The notes: generated by a model not told the origin, from the letters alone. DNA of 58,570 nucleotides from VMGX01 sp041658885 (GCA_041658885.1 JBAZZJ010000003.1:1-58570); one strand, 5' to 3'. Counted from the stretch's first letter, positions 23,943-32,881 are shown. Numbers and translations are program-made.

Positions 23943-24587
23943 TTAGCGCGATGTAAGATCATAGGTTAATGTCTCCAATAAAATAACTGCGAATAGAAAA
24001 ATTGCTGGGGTTGAAGAAAACAGCCACCAAACAATTGTTGTACCAATCACTCCAAAAAGATGAATATACTTATAGTTTTTATTTGTATTAAATTTCATTA
24101 AGATTGGCAAAGTTTTTTGATTTTCCTGTTTATCTTTTTTTACATCACGCACATCTCCTAAGAAATTCCTTACGAACATAAGAACCAAGACGAATAAAGG
24201 AAATACAGAACCGAAACCCGTTATCCCTGCAATCAAAAACATGCATTGTAAACCTCTTATTAAAGGAGCAAACAACCCGATATTTTTTTTATTTTTATTT
24301 GTATATAAATATCCAAATAATATAAAACCAAACATCCACGCGTTCCTATAAAACACTACCCCGAGAATAGTTAAGACCATCCAAACCCACGCGGGCATTT
24401 GTTCTCTGTATGAATGTTTATGTTGATTTTCAAGAAAAGCAATAAAACCTAAGTGTAATAAAATTGCTCCAATGAATATCAGCATCGGGGTTTTAATTGC
24501 AACTAATAAGACAGCGAGATCAAGAAGAGAGTATGTGCGAAACTGTCCTATAAAATTAACTATTTTTTTATTTCTTTTTGAATCCAT
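23943..24587 (-). CDS. Multi-spanning membrane protein, UbiA-like motif
   Basis: 214 residues, about seven hydrophobic segments. The stretch LGDVRDVKKDKQENQKTLP matches the second Asp-rich motif (D-x3-D-x3-D ... TLP) of the UbiA prenyltransferase superfamily. The first NDxxD motif is not evident: its expected region reads RTYSLLDLAVLLVAIKTP. It may be a truncated or divergent member, or only resemble one. It is located inside the importer operon, 9 bp after livM and 46 bp before livG's element. A role in the import system is not obvious. Confidence 0.5.
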   Translation of the reverse strand: MDSKRNKKIVNFIGQFRTYSLLDLAVLLVAIKTPMLIFIGAILLHLGFIAFLENQHKHSYREQMPAWVWMVLTILGVVFYRNAWMFGFILFGYLYTNKNKKNIGLFAPLIRGLQCMFLIAGITGFGSVFPLFVLVLMFVRNFLGDVRDVKKDKQENQKTLPILMKFNTNKNYKYIHLFGVIGTTIVWWLFSSTPAIFLFAVILLETLTYDLTSR

Positions 24588-24596
24588 ATTTTTTGA

Positions 24597-25463
24597 TTAC
24601 AATTTGTATTCCCCAAGCAATCCTTTTGGTCTATAAAGCATTAATAATATTAAAATCACTCCATAAATTACCTGCCTCATTTGAGCTGCTATATCTGACG
24701 GCATTCCAACAAAACGCAAGGCCTCTGGCAAAATTATTAAAAATATTGCACCAATCAAAGCTCCCTTATTATTTGCAAGGCCCCCTAAAATTATTATTGA
24801 AAGAATAAATATTGATTCCATTAAAACAAAACTTGATGGGTCAATAAAAGTTATGTAAGAAGCAAATAATCCTCCTGCAACAGCGGCCATCCCAGCACCA
24901 ATAACAAATATCGCTAATTTATAATAAAGAGTCCTATATCCAAAAACTTGTATTGTATTTTCATCCTCACGAATTGCCTTAAGAACTCTACCAAAAGACG
25001 AATTAACAATAAAGTGCGAAATAAAATAAATTAATAGGAGTGCAACTAAAACAAGAATAAGAAAATGTAAATTTGAAGAAAATATAAAATTAAAAATCTC
25101 CGGTCTTTTAATTCCAGGAATACCAAGAGGTCCGCGAGTTAATTTTTGCCAATTTAAAAATATGCTAAAAACAATTATGTTAAAACCAAAAGAGGCTAAC
25201 GCATAATAATCATCTTTAAATTTGCTCATTACCAGTCCTATTAAAAGAGCGAACAAACAAGAAAAGATTATTCCTAAAAGAACCGCCAAAAAGAAATTGA
25301 CTCCTATAGATGTCATTAAAATTCCAACCGCGTATGCTCCTATTCCAAAAAATGCGGCGTGGGTAACAGAAAGAAGTCCTGTATAACCAACTATAAGGTT
25401 CAAACTTATCGCAAGAATTCCATAAATTCCTACTAATATTAAAATGTGTATTATGTATTCCAC
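24597..25463 (-). CDS. livM: ABC transporter permease LivM
   Basis: Inner-membrane permease subunit. The 288 residues have many membrane segments and LivM hallmarks: LSLNLIVGYTGLLSVTHAAFFGIGAYAVG, then FGRVLKAIREDENTIQVFGY, the EAA-like loop that docks an ATPase, and the C-terminal LYRPKGLLGEYKL. (These stretches are each part of longer conserved blocks.) It starts 4 bp after livH, so translation is probably coupled. Confidence 0.93.
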   Translation of the reverse strand: MEYIIHILILVGIYGILAISLNLIVGYTGLLSVTHAAFFGIGAYAVGILMTSIGVNFFLAVLLGIIFSCLFALLIGLVMSKFKDDYYALASFGFNIIVFSIFLNWQKLTRGPLGIPGIKRPEIFNFIFSSNLHFLILVLVALLLIYFISHFIVNSSFGRVLKAIREDENTIQVFGYRTLYYKLAIFVIGAGMAAVAGGLFASYITFIDPSSFVLMESIFILSIIILGGLANNKGALIGAIFLIILPEALRFVGMPSDIAAQMRQVIYGVILILLMLYRPKGLLGEYKL

Positions 25464-25467
25464 GTCA

Positions 25468-26340
25468 TTATTTCTTTAATATTCCTTGTGGACGAAAAAT
25501 TAAAAATATTATTAATATCGCAAATACGATTGCTTCTTTCCACTCACCAGAGATTTGCCATATACCAAAGTTCTCAATAAACCCAAGAAAAAAACCTCCG
25601 ATGATCGCACCATAAATATTCCCTATTCCACCTATTATTGTTGCTACAACCCCCTTTAAAAGCAGAGACATACCCATAGTTGGTTCTATACCCGTATCTA
25701 ATCCGACCAAAATTCCAGCGACACCTGCTATTGAAGAAGCAATCAAAAATACATACCCAATTATTTTTCTTGTATCTATTCCAACTATTTTAGAAACGTC
25801 TTCATTGTCTCCAATCGCCTTTATCATTTTACCAAGCATTGTTTTTTTCAAAACCAAAGCAACAACCAGAACTAAAACAACGGATGTAATAAAAATTACT
25901 ATTTGGGTTTGTGTGATAAATCCCCCAAAAATTTCATAAATTTTTTGAACACTGGAACTCAAGGTTAGTGTCTGAAATTGACTTGTAAATAAAATTGCTA
26001 TGATTGCCTGTAGAACAATAAAAACACCGAGAGAAGCTATAAGAAGAACCATGTTTGATGCCTTTCTTGCTCTGAGAGGATAATAAACAATTTTATAAAT
26101 TAAATAACCAATTAATCCTGACGTTACGATTCCAAAAAGTATGCTTAAATAAAAATCAAATCCTAGTTTTTTGAAAAGAAGAAATACAACATAACTTCCA
26201 ATGGTCATCAAAACACCATACCCTATATCAAAAAATTTAACGGTGCTATATATAAGATTAAAACCAAGAGCGATTATCGTATAAATCGCTCCCGCTATAA
26301 CACTATTTATTATTATTTGGGGAATTATATCCATAAACAA
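25468..26340 (-). CDS. livH: ABC transporter permease LivH
   Basis: The partner permease of LivM. The 290 residues begin with a hydrophobic IINSVIAGAIYTIIALGFNL, the LivH N-terminus, followed by VKFFDIGYGVLMTIGSYV, the YYPLRARKAS loop, GKMIKAIGDNEDVSKIVG (ATPase docking) and GIGNIYGAIIGGFFLGFIEN. It ends with IFRPQGILKK. It leads livH-livM-(UbiA-like)-livG-livF. Confidence 0.93.
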   Translation of the reverse strand: MFMDIIPQIIINSVIAGAIYTIIALGFNLIYSTVKFFDIGYGVLMTIGSYVVFLLFKKLGFDFYLSILFGIVTSGLIGYLIYKIVYYPLRARKASNMVLLIASLGVFIVLQAIIAILFTSQFQTLTLSSSVQKIYEIFGGFITQTQIVIFITSVVLVLVVALVLKKTMLGKMIKAIGDNEDVSKIVGIDTRKIIGYVFLIASSIAGVAGILVGLDTGIEPTMGMSLLLKGVVATIIGGIGNIYGAIIGGFFLGFIENFGIWQISGEWKEAIVFAILIIFLIFRPQGILKK

Positions 26341-26362
26341 AAATCAAGATTTTTGAAATCAC

Positions 26363-26402
26363 TACCTGCCCGCAATGTTATGCATAGCGTTGCAGACGGG
26401 AA
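26363..26402. repeat. CCTGCCCGCAAT palindrome
   Basis: CCTGCCCGCAATGTTATGC and GCATAGCGTTGCAGACGGG pair imperfectly in the spacer upstream of livH. It resembles the CCTGCCTGC-type hairpins at 7411, 39125 and 39907. Confidence 0.5.
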
Positions 26403-26455
26403 TCACAAAATCACCAAATCATGACTGAATTATACAATTTTTAGTCAATTTTTCA

Positions 26456-26490
26456 AATAAAAAAGTCAGGATTTTATACCTGACTTTTTG
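26456..26490. terminator. Bidirectional terminator
   Basis: AAAAAGTCAGG and CCTGACTTTTT pair around ATTTTATA; it overlaps the stop region of the membrane-protein gene at 26474. Confidence 0.7.
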
Positions 26491-27091
26491 AAAGATTCTG
26501 TCTTTTTAATTCGTGTTTGTGAATTAAAAAGATAATCAAACTAACCATTACTATGGCTCTACCAGAATAAAGATATGGTAAGAATCCATTACCTAATGAA
26601 GCAGGCCATAAACTACAAAGACAAACTATTAGTGACAGAAACCATGTTTTTTCGGATTCTGTCTTTTCTTTCTCTGTTACAATCTTTTCTATCATTGGAG
26701 CATATCCATAAATTAAAAGAATTTGAGTTACAATATTAGTAATTGTTGCATTGTTTGTAATTATCCAAAATAAAATAATTATAACGACACCAACTAAATA
26801 TTTTCTCTCAAATTTTTTAATTTTTTGATCAGCTGTTCCTTTTGAAAAAAAGAAAACAACTATAACAAATAAGCCACATAGGACAGAGTCCGAGAGATTT
26901 GTTATGCCCGTGAGCATATTTCCTTCTGGAGAGGCCAGAAAGGAAATTAAGCTTATTACAACCCCCGCCCATATTATTAGACTAAATGAAAGTGGAGGTT
27001 GTGATCTTCCTTTATAAGTCGTGTATGAATAGTAAGAGAAAAAAATAATACTCATACAAACCATAGTGATCGCAGCAAAAATTTTTTCCAA
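26474..27091 (-). CDS. Six-helix membrane protein of unknown function
   Basis: Not recognised. 205 residues with about six hydrophobic segments and a cytoplasmic EKIVTEKEKTESEKTW loop. The start is TTG, supported by AGAGG six bases upstream. It has its own near-ideal promoter (27120-27148) and terminator, so it is a separate unit placed between the second binding-protein gene and livH rather than an importer subunit. Confidence 0.7.
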   Translation of the reverse strand: MEKIFAAITMVCMSIIFFSYYSYTTYKGRSQPPLSFSLIIWAGVVISLISFLASPEGNMLTGITNLSDSVLCGLFVIVVFFFSKGTADQKIKKFERKYLVGVVIIILFWIITNNATITNIVTQILLIYGYAPMIEKIVTEKEKTESEKTWFLSLIVCLCSLWPASLGNGFLPYLYSGRAIVMVSLIIFLIHKHELKRQNLSKSQV

Positions 27092-27119
27092 AGTACACCT
27101 CTATTTATTTTCTTAATTT

Positions 27120-27148
27120 ATTATATCACTCAATCAAAAATTAGTCAA
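27120..27148 (-). promoter_or_regulatory. Strong promoter
   Basis: Minus strand TTGACT (27143-27148), 17 bp, perfect TATAAT (27120-27125), 29 bp upstream of the TTG start. Confidence 0.8.
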
Positions 27149-27167
27149 TCAAAAACCGGTCAACAAA

Positions 27168-27193
27168 AAACCACCTGGATGGTGGTTTTTTAA
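27168..27193. terminator. Bidirectional terminator
   Basis: AAAAAACCACC and GGTGGTTTTTT pair around TGGAT, 30 bp after the second binding-protein gene. Confidence 0.75.
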
Positions 27194-27222
27194 TCAAAGC
27201 TATTTTAAGAAAACATTTTCTA

Positions 27223-28341
27223 TTATTTCATTAAAACAATTTCTCCATTTTTTACTGTCTTAAAGAAATAATTTGCTTCCTTAGTATCTCCATTTTGATC
27301 GAATTCAATCTTTGAACTGCCAACTCCACCTGTATACACAATATTATACAAGGCGTTTTTGATTTTTTCTCCTTCTGTTCCAACTGCAGACATGGCCTTA
27401 GCAAATATTTTAGTAGCATCGTACGCATAATTACTACAATAAATTATCTCATTACTACCAACCTTCTCTGCCATTTTCTTTTTGAATGAATCACTTGTGT
27501 TTGTCCCGGCAGCCGTAAATACAACGCCCTCTCCGTAAGAACCAATATCCTGCCATAATTTTGCACCATCCCACGAATCAGCTCCCATTATAGGAATATT
27601 TATCTTTAGTTCTTTTATTTGTTTTATACCAACAGTGGTCCCATCAGGAAATGCTGGAAAATATAAGAAATCAGCTTTTGCAGATTTAACTTTTGTTAAT
27701 TGTGTCCTCAAATCTTTACTCTCTGGAGAATATGCCTCCGAAACGACAACATTACCGCCTAATTTCTCAAATGCTTCAGTAAAACTTTTGTTTAAACCAG
27801 CCCCCCAATCGTTATTAATATAAACAACAGCTGCTTTCCTTGCCCCAACTGTATTATATGCATATTCCGCAGCAACCTTGCCTTGAAATAAATCTGATGG
27901 AACATCTCTGAAAATATAATCTCCAGCATTTGTTATATCAGGAGCCGTTGAACAGTATGATATGAGAGCCACTTTTTCTTTTTCTACAATTGGTGCAACC
28001 GAAAGGGTTGCTGGTGAACAAAGACCTCCAACAATTGCTTGTACTTTATCTACATTTATTAACTTGTTAACAGCATTCGTTGCTCCTGGCCCATTACAAA
28101 CATCATCTTCATATACAGCCTTTAGTGTTCTACCATTAATTCCTCCTTCTGCATTAATTTCTTCTACTGCTATTTCAACGGCGGCTCGTGCGTTCTCACC
28201 ATAATTCGCCAACTCACCAGTCAATGGCCCAATAAACCCAATCTTAATCGGACCTGTTTCCTGTGCTGGAGCCGTGATTAAAAAGTACCCCCCAACAAGA
28301 ATTATTAGTATCACTATAACCCACAAAATTGTTTTACTCAT
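27223..28341 (-). CDS. ABC transporter substrate-binding protein (LivK-like)
   Basis: Second LivK/LivJ-family binding protein. From MSKTILWVIVIL it has 372 residues, the same length as the copy at 20408-21526, and nearly the same membrane anchor ending in GGYFLITAP, so the two are duplicates that diverged. Type I binding fold motifs: PIKIGFIGPLTGELANYGEN, AVEEINAEGGINGR, GGLCSPATLSVAPI (ligand-contact serines), YINNDWGAG and YAYDATKIFAKA. The start at 28401 adds 20 hydrophobic residues and is unlikely. Confidence 0.87.
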   Translation of the reverse strand: MSKTILWVIVILIILVGGYFLITAPAQETGPIKIGFIGPLTGELANYGENARAAVEIAVEEINAEGGINGRTLKAVYEDDVCNGPGATNAVNKLINVDKVQAIVGGLCSPATLSVAPIVEKEKVALISYCSTAPDITNAGDYIFRDVPSDLFQGKVAAEYAYNTVGARKAAVVYINNDWGAGLNKSFTEAFEKLGGNVVVSEAYSPESKDLRTQLTKVKSAKADFLYFPAFPDGTTVGIKQIKELKINIPIMGADSWDGAKLWQDIGSYGEGVVFTAAGTNTSDSFKKKMAEKVGSNEIIYCSNYAYDATKIFAKAMSAVGTEGEKIKNALYNIVYTGGVGSSKIEFDQNGDTKEANYFFKTVKNGEIVLMK

Positions 28342-28501
28342 ATTATTTATAATTATTAAAATTACTAATAAATTGCTAATAAAAACACCTAAAAAGAACA
28401 ATGGTTTTATACTTATTTATATAATACAAAAAGAGGATAGAAATGCAAGTGTACAAAAAATTTCTAATTTTCAATTACTAATGAAATGTTAAAAACAAAT
28501 A

Positions 28502-28537
28502 AAAAAACTACGGATGCATTGCCTCCGTAGTTTTTTT
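28502..28537. repeat. REP-like hairpin
   Basis: AAAAAAACTACGGATGC / GCCTCCGTAGTTTTTTT with loop ATT and one mismatch. The core matches the hairpins flanking the transposase 6 kb away; the T-runs make it a plausible bidirectional terminator between secY and the importer cluster. A further hairpin (ACAAATTTTTGCTAGCAAAAATTTGT) lies at about 28588-28613 at the secY stop. Confidence 0.7.
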
Positions 28538-28613
28538 ACTTAAATTGAGTATTACATTAAATATTAGAAATTAAATATTTTTCATTAACAAATTTTTGCT
28601 AGCAAAAATTTGT

Positions 28614-29885
28614 TTAATATTCCCTCATCGCAATCTGTGCGTCTACTTTTTTAATTAAATCAATAACAACTGAAACCACAATCAAGAGCGCAGTACCCCC
28701 TATTGTGAGTGTGGTAATTCCTGTAATTGATTGCATTATTATAGGAAGAACTGCAACCGCACCTAAGAACAGCGCTCCAACAAAAGTAATTCTCGTAATA
28801 ATTTTTGCAATATATTCTGAGGTTGTTTTTCCTGGTCTTATTCCTGGAATAAATGCTCCACTTTTTTGTAAATTTGTTGCCATTGCATCCGGGTCAAAAG
28901 TAATCGCCGTATAAAAATAAGTGAAAAGAAAAACTAAAATGAAATATAAAATTCCATAAAATAATTGGTTCGTGAGTATCTTCATTACAAAATTTGAAAC
29001 AGCAACAATTGTTGCGTTTTGAACGCTTGTTAAGAAACTAAATATCATTTGGGGAAATAAAAGTATTGAAAGTGCAAAAATTATTGGCATAACTCCTGCC
29101 TGGTTTATTCTTAACGGAATGTATGTTGATATTCCTCCATAAATTTTTGATCCTCTTATTCTTTTCGCATAAGTAACCGGGATCGGTCTTTCCGCCTCCG
29201 TTACAATAACGACTCCCAAAATTACAAGGGCTCCAACAATTATAAAACCAAGATATATTGGAATTTGTGACACTTCAAAAGTATAAAATAATTGACTTAT
29301 GTGTGACGGGAGGCCGGCAACTATGCCCGCAAAGATTAGAAGTGATACCCCATTTCCTATTCCAAATTCAGTCATTAATTCCCCAACCCACATTAAGAAT
29401 ACCGAACCGGCAGCTATTATTAATATGTTTGAAACAATATCAAATGTCCCCAATTGGCCTATAACATTTTGTTTTTGCAGGAGTGTTAAAAATGCATAAC
29501 CTTGCATCAAAGCCAATGGAAATGTTAGTAAGCGAGAATATTGTGTAAATTTTTTCTTTCCTGCCTCTCCCTCTTCATGATACATTGCCTTCAATTTAGG
29601 AAACATTATTGTCAAAAGTTGCATTATAATTGAACCTGTAATGTAAGGCCCAACCCCCAACATAACTAGTGAAAGATTTGAAAGTCCTCCTCCAGAGAAA
29701 ATATTTAGAAGACCTAAAAACTGATTTTGTGAGAAAAATCTTTCTAGATTGGCTAAATCAATTCCCGGAATAGGAATGGACGCAAATACTCTAAAAATTA
29801 TAAATGCACCGAGAACAAATAAAATTTTTTTTCTTAAAATTTTATCGTGAAAAACTAATTTTGTTTTTTCTATAAATTTTTCCAT
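28614..29885 (-). CDS. secY: Protein translocase subunit SecY
   Basis: The central channel of the Sec translocon. The 423 residues have ten membrane segments and family motifs: the IPIPGIDLANLERFF plug region, GIGNGVSLLIFAGIVAGLP, EAERPIPVTYAKR (the ribosome-binding loop), YGGISTYIPLRINQAGVMP and GIRPGKTTSEYI. Last gene of the spc-type cluster, 62 bp after rplO. adk and map, usually next, are displaced 8 kb by the importer block. Confidence 0.96.
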   Translation of the reverse strand: MEKFIEKTKLVFHDKILRKKILFVLGAFIIFRVFASIPIPGIDLANLERFFSQNQFLGLLNIFSGGGLSNLSLVMLGVGPYITGSIIMQLLTIMFPKLKAMYHEEGEAGKKKFTQYSRLLTFPLALMQGYAFLTLLQKQNVIGQLGTFDIVSNILIIAAGSVFLMWVGELMTEFGIGNGVSLLIFAGIVAGLPSHISQLFYTFEVSQIPIYLGFIIVGALVILGVVIVTEAERPIPVTYAKRIRGSKIYGGISTYIPLRINQAGVMPIIFALSILLFPQMIFSFLTSVQNATIVAVSNFVMKILTNQLFYGILYFILVFLFTYFYTAITFDPDAMATNLQKSGAFIPGIRPGKTTSEYIAKIITRITFVGALFLGAVAVLPIIMQSITGITTLTIGGTALLIVVSVVIDLIKKVDAQIAMREY

Positions 29886-29947
29886 TATAATAAATTTAAA
29901 ATTTAAAAATCAAAATGTAAAATGACAGTTTAAAATGCAAAATTAAA

Positions 29948-30439
29948 TTATTTTGAGCTCTTAACCTTTTTAACTTTAACATTGTCATTTTTTACTTTGA
30001 GATTTGCATTTTGCACTAATTTTATATCACCTCCTGCTTTTTTTATTTTTTCAAGCGCTTTTTCTGAAACTAAACACCCGTCAATTATTATTTTTTTTGT
30101 TATATTTCCATCAGACAAAATTTTAACTTTTGAAATCTTACTATTTCTAAGTTTTATAATTTTTTTATCGGACAATGTCTTAAAAGACACTGTTTCACCA
30201 TCTGAAAACTTTTTATCAATCAAATTTAGATTTATAACTATTGGTTTTTCTTTTCTACCTTTAAAATTATATCCTCTTCTTTTGGGAATCTTTTTTATAA
30301 CATCACGAATAGCTGGCCTCGGAGTTCCTCTTGCGTTTTGTCCTTTGTGTCCTTTTCCAGAGGTCTTTCCTCTTTTTCCTCCTCTTCCAACTCTGATTTT
30401 TTTTCTAATTGTATTTCTTTTTAAATTATGTAACTGCAT
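29948..30439 (-). CDS. rplO: Ribosomal protein L15
   Basis: A 50S protein near the GTPase-associated and L20-L21 region. The 163 residues start with MQLHNLKRN and the L15 glycine/lysine tail GRGGKRGKTSGKGHKGQNAR, followed by KKIPKRRGYNFKGR and the DGCLVSEKALEKIKKAGG core. A Lys/Val-rich C-terminal tail of about 20 residues is added. Only 1 bp separates it from rpsE; rpmD (L30) is absent, as reported for CPR bacteria. Confidence 0.95.
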   Translation of the reverse strand: MQLHNLKRNTIRKKIRVGRGGKRGKTSGKGHKGQNARGTPRPAIRDVIKKIPKRRGYNFKGRKEKPIVINLNLIDKKFSDGETVSFKTLSDKKIIKLRNSKISKVKILSDGNITKKIIIDGCLVSEKALEKIKKAGGDIKLVQNANLKVKNDNVKVKKVKSSK

Positions 30440-30440
30440 A

Positions 30441-31025
30441 TTATTTTATTGATTCAAGTGCCTTTATTGTCGCTCTAGCAATATTTAGTTTATTTTTAGA
30501 TCTTGAGAGAATTTTTGTCGTTACATCTCTTATGCCTGCCATTTCTATAACATCACGTACAGCACTACCCGCAGACACTCCCTTGCCCCTATTCGGCCTC
30601 ATTTCCACTATAGATGAAGAGAACTTGGCATTTATATCTGTTGGAATAGACATGTTTTTGTCTAAACGAACTTTAATCATGCTCTTTTTTGCATCTCTTG
30701 TTGCCTTTTCAATTGCTAAAGATGTGTCGGTTGATTTTCCTGTCCCAATACCAACTGACCCGTTTTTGTCTCCAATAACAATCGCAACACTGAATGCAAA
30801 CCTTCTTCCCCCTGAAACAACACGAGTAACTCTTCTTATGTTTAAGATTTTCTGACTGAACTCATTTTTTACTCTTTCTTTCTTTACAAATTTTCTAGGA
30901 TTTTTTCTGAAGTGTCTTTCATCTGAAGTTTTCCCTCTTCTGTTTGTTTGCGGAACTTTTTCATTAGGACTTTGAGTTGTCCTTATTCTGCTTTTGTCTA
31001 ATTCTTTTTTATTTTCTTCTGTCAT
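30441..31025 (-). CDS. rpsE: Ribosomal protein S5
   Basis: A 30S protein of the mRNA entry site and decoding accuracy. The 194 residues contain the S5 dsRNA-binding-type domain RRVTRVVSGGRRFAFSVAIV, VGIGTGKSTDTSLAIEKA, then RPNRGKGVSAGSAVRDVIEMAG. About 55 extra basic, Asn/Arg-rich residues precede the core. The minus-strand order is rplR-rpsE-rplO. Confidence 0.95.
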   Translation of the reverse strand: MTEENKKELDKSRIRTTQSPNEKVPQTNRRGKTSDERHFRKNPRKFVKKERVKNEFSQKILNIRRVTRVVSGGRRFAFSVAIVIGDKNGSVGIGTGKSTDTSLAIEKATRDAKKSMIKVRLDKNMSIPTDINAKFSSSIVEMRPNRGKGVSAGSAVRDVIEMAGIRDVTTKILSRSKNKLNIARATIKALESIK

Positions 31026-31037
31026 AATTTTATATAA

Positions 31038-31391
31038 TTAAAAAATCAAACCATCTTCTCTTGCTCCTTCTGCAACGGCCTTTATAACTCCCGTAAAAAT
31101 ATATCCCCCTCTATCAAAAACTACTTTTTTAATTTTTTTATCTATGGCTTTTTTGGCAATATCTTTTCCAACCATTGTCGCTACATTTTTCTTTCCTTTT
31201 GTTTTTAAACTTTGCGATGAAGATTGAGCAATCGTGTTTCCATTTTCATCATCAATAAGTTGTGCATAAATATAACGATTTGATCTAAAAACAGAAAGAC
31301 GTGGACATTTTTTTGTACCAGAAATTTTTGCACGAATTCTTTTGTGCCTTATTTTTCTTCCAATTTCTTTTTGTTTTGTTTTACCTATCAT
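31038..31391 (-). CDS. rplR: Ribosomal protein L18
   Basis: A 5S-rRNA-binding 50S protein. The 117 residues have the basic N-terminus with RKIRHKRIRAKISGT, RLSVFRSNRYIYAQLIDDENG, and the C-terminal VVFDRGGYIFTGVIKAVAEG with ARE-GL end. Standard length and position between rplF and rpsE. Confidence 0.95.
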   Translation of the reverse strand: MIGKTKQKEIGRKIRHKRIRAKISGTKKCPRLSVFRSNRYIYAQLIDDENGNTIAQSSSQSLKTKGKKNVATMVGKDIAKKAIDKKIKKVVFDRGGYIFTGVIKAVAEGAREDGLIF

Positions 31392-31405
31392 AAAAATATA
31401 AATTT

Positions 31406-31435
31406 ATTCAAAATCTCCATGGGGAGATTTTGAAT
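31406..31435. repeat. Hairpin abutting rplF stop
   Basis: ATTCAAAATCTCC / GGAGATTTTGAAT with loop ATGG; it ends exactly before the rplF stop codon. The hairpin at 39871-39900 has the same outer arms and changed inner pairs (TATCC/GGATA) with loop TTGG, i.e. compensatory changes. Confidence 0.65.
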
Positions 31436-31969
31436 TTATACCGTCTTCTTTCCTTCTTTTCTCTTAATAACCTCACCAACATATCTTATTCCTTTTCCTT
31501 TATATGGCTCTGGTTTCTTTTTTGATTTTATAATTGCTGCAAATTGTCCTACGGCTTCCTTATCGTTCCCAGATATTGTTATTAACCCTTTTTCAATTAA
31601 AACCTTTAACCCATGTGGGATTTTAACATTGACTGGATGCGAAAAACCTATGTTTAACAACACATTATCTCCTGACAAGGTGGCCTTATAGCCTATTCCC
31701 TCAATAATAAGTTGTTTTTGAAATGGGGTATTAACCCCGGCTATCATATTCATAATGTGCGATGCATATGTACCCCACAAAGCTTTTGACTCCAATGTCT
31801 CATCTTTTTTATTTAAAATAACCTTACCTTCTTTTATTTCAATGGAAATATTTGGTCTAACCTTTTTTGAAAGTTCTCCATTTGGTCCTTTTACTCTAAC
31901 GGTATCATTCTCCAGAAGAACTTCTGTTTTTGCTGGTATTTTAATTTCTTGTTTTCCTATTCGTGACAT
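31436..31969 (-). CDS. rplF: Ribosomal protein L6
   Basis: A 50S protein at the base of the stalk. From MSRIGKQEIKIP, the canonical L6 start, it has 177 residues with two similar alpha/beta domains and the end PEPYKGKGIRYVGEVIKRKEGKK. A start 16 codons upstream would add an unrelated peptide read from the adjoining spacer. It lies after a large inverted-repeat element (32009-32154). Confidence 0.95.
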   Translation of the reverse strand: MSRIGKQEIKIPAKTEVLLENDTVRVKGPNGELSKKVRPNISIEIKEGKVILNKKDETLESKALWGTYASHIMNMIAGVNTPFQKQLIIEGIGYKATLSGDNVLLNIGFSHPVNVKIPHGLKVLIEKGLITISGNDKEAVGQFAAIIKSKKKPEPYKGKGIRYVGEVIKRKEGKKTV

Positions 31970-32008
31970 GCCAATTTTATATGAACAAAGTGAATAATGA
32001 AATTGAGC

Positions 32009-32154
32009 ATCCCCCACCTACTTTGTTGATAAATATTGTAGGTGACACACAAACAAATTGTACGACCTTATTCGAACTAATATTGTTTAGAGTATATTCA
32101 TCTGATTTTATTTTTAAATATTTCATCGTATATTTTTGCAAAGTAAGTGGGGGA
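32009..32154. repeat. ATCCCCCAC inverted-repeat element (rpsH-rplF gap)
   Basis: Ends ATCCCCCACCTACTTTG and CAAAGTAAGTGGGGGAT pair over 17 positions with one mismatch; the 110-bp interior is AT-rich and non-coding. A second hairpin (CCCACAATTGG/CCCAATTGTGGG) lies at 32168-32206. Both separate rpsH from rplF, which are tightly linked in most bacteria. Confidence 0.7.
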
Positions 32155-32216
32155 TAATGTTTTGCACCCACAATTGGAAACTCAAGAAATTAAATTCCCA
32201 ATTGTGGGCAAAGTCA

Positions 32217-32609
32217 TTACCAGATTTTAAATAATGCTTCTCCGCCAACTTTTTCTTTTTTTGCTTCTTTGTCTGTTAAAATTCCTTTTGGCGTAGACAG
32301 AACCAATAAACCTCTCCCTTGTTTAACCGGTTTAACATTATTAACCTTCAAATAAATTCTTCTTGATGGTTTTGACATGCGTCGAATTCCTGAAATTACT
32401 GATTTTTTATTTTTATATAAAAGTTCTATATCAATTATTTTTTTTATCTTTTTCCCTCTTTTGCTTACCTCACCAACCATACCAGCTTTTGATAAAAGAA
32501 CTGCTATTGAATATTTCAAATTTGAATGAGGAATAGAAACCTCCTCTTTTTCTATAAGAGTTGCGTTTTTAATTTTTGATATAAAATCTGATATTGGATC
32601 GTTTACCAT
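32217..32609 (-). CDS. rpsH: Ribosomal protein S8
   Basis: Binds the central domain of 16S rRNA. The 130 residues begin MVNDPISDFISKIKNA and end with VKQGRGLLVLSTPKGILTD...GGEALFKIW, the C-terminal rRNA-binding block. It overlaps the 3' end of rpsN by 7 bp, implying coupled translation. Confidence 0.95.
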   Translation of the reverse strand: MVNDPISDFISKIKNATLIEKEEVSIPHSNLKYSIAVLLSKAGMVGEVSKRGKKIKKIIDIELLYKNKKSVISGIRRMSKPSRRIYLKVNNVKPVKQGRGLLVLSTPKGILTDKEAKKEKVGGEALFKIW

Positions 32610-32788
32610 GATGATTTTTTAATTCCTGGAATTTTACCTTCATTGGCTAATTCCCTAAAACAAATTCTACAAAGATCGAAGTCTCTCATATAACCTCTCT
32701 TTCTTCCACATCTAAAACATCTTCTCACTATTTTTGAAGAATATTTTGGTTTTTTTTGACTTCTCGCTATTACTGATCTTTTTGCCAT
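32603..32788 (-). CDS. rpsN: Ribosomal protein S14, zinc-binding type
   Basis: The short (61-residue) S14 of the 30S head. Cysteines 24, 27, 40 and 43 in CFRCG...LCRIC form the zinc ribbon of the type Z form. The end GKIPGIKKSSW is canonical. It overlaps rpsH by 7 bp. Confidence 0.96.
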   Translation of the reverse strand: MAKRSVIARSQKKPKYSSKIVRRCFRCGRKRGYMRDFDLCRICFRELANEGKIPGIKKSSW

Positions 32789-32881
32789 AAATTTATCTTA
32801 ATAAGCAAAAAAGGCTTTTGAGCCTTTTAGGGCCTTAATACTAACAATTTTTAACTTCCCTGTCAATAAATTACCCATATA

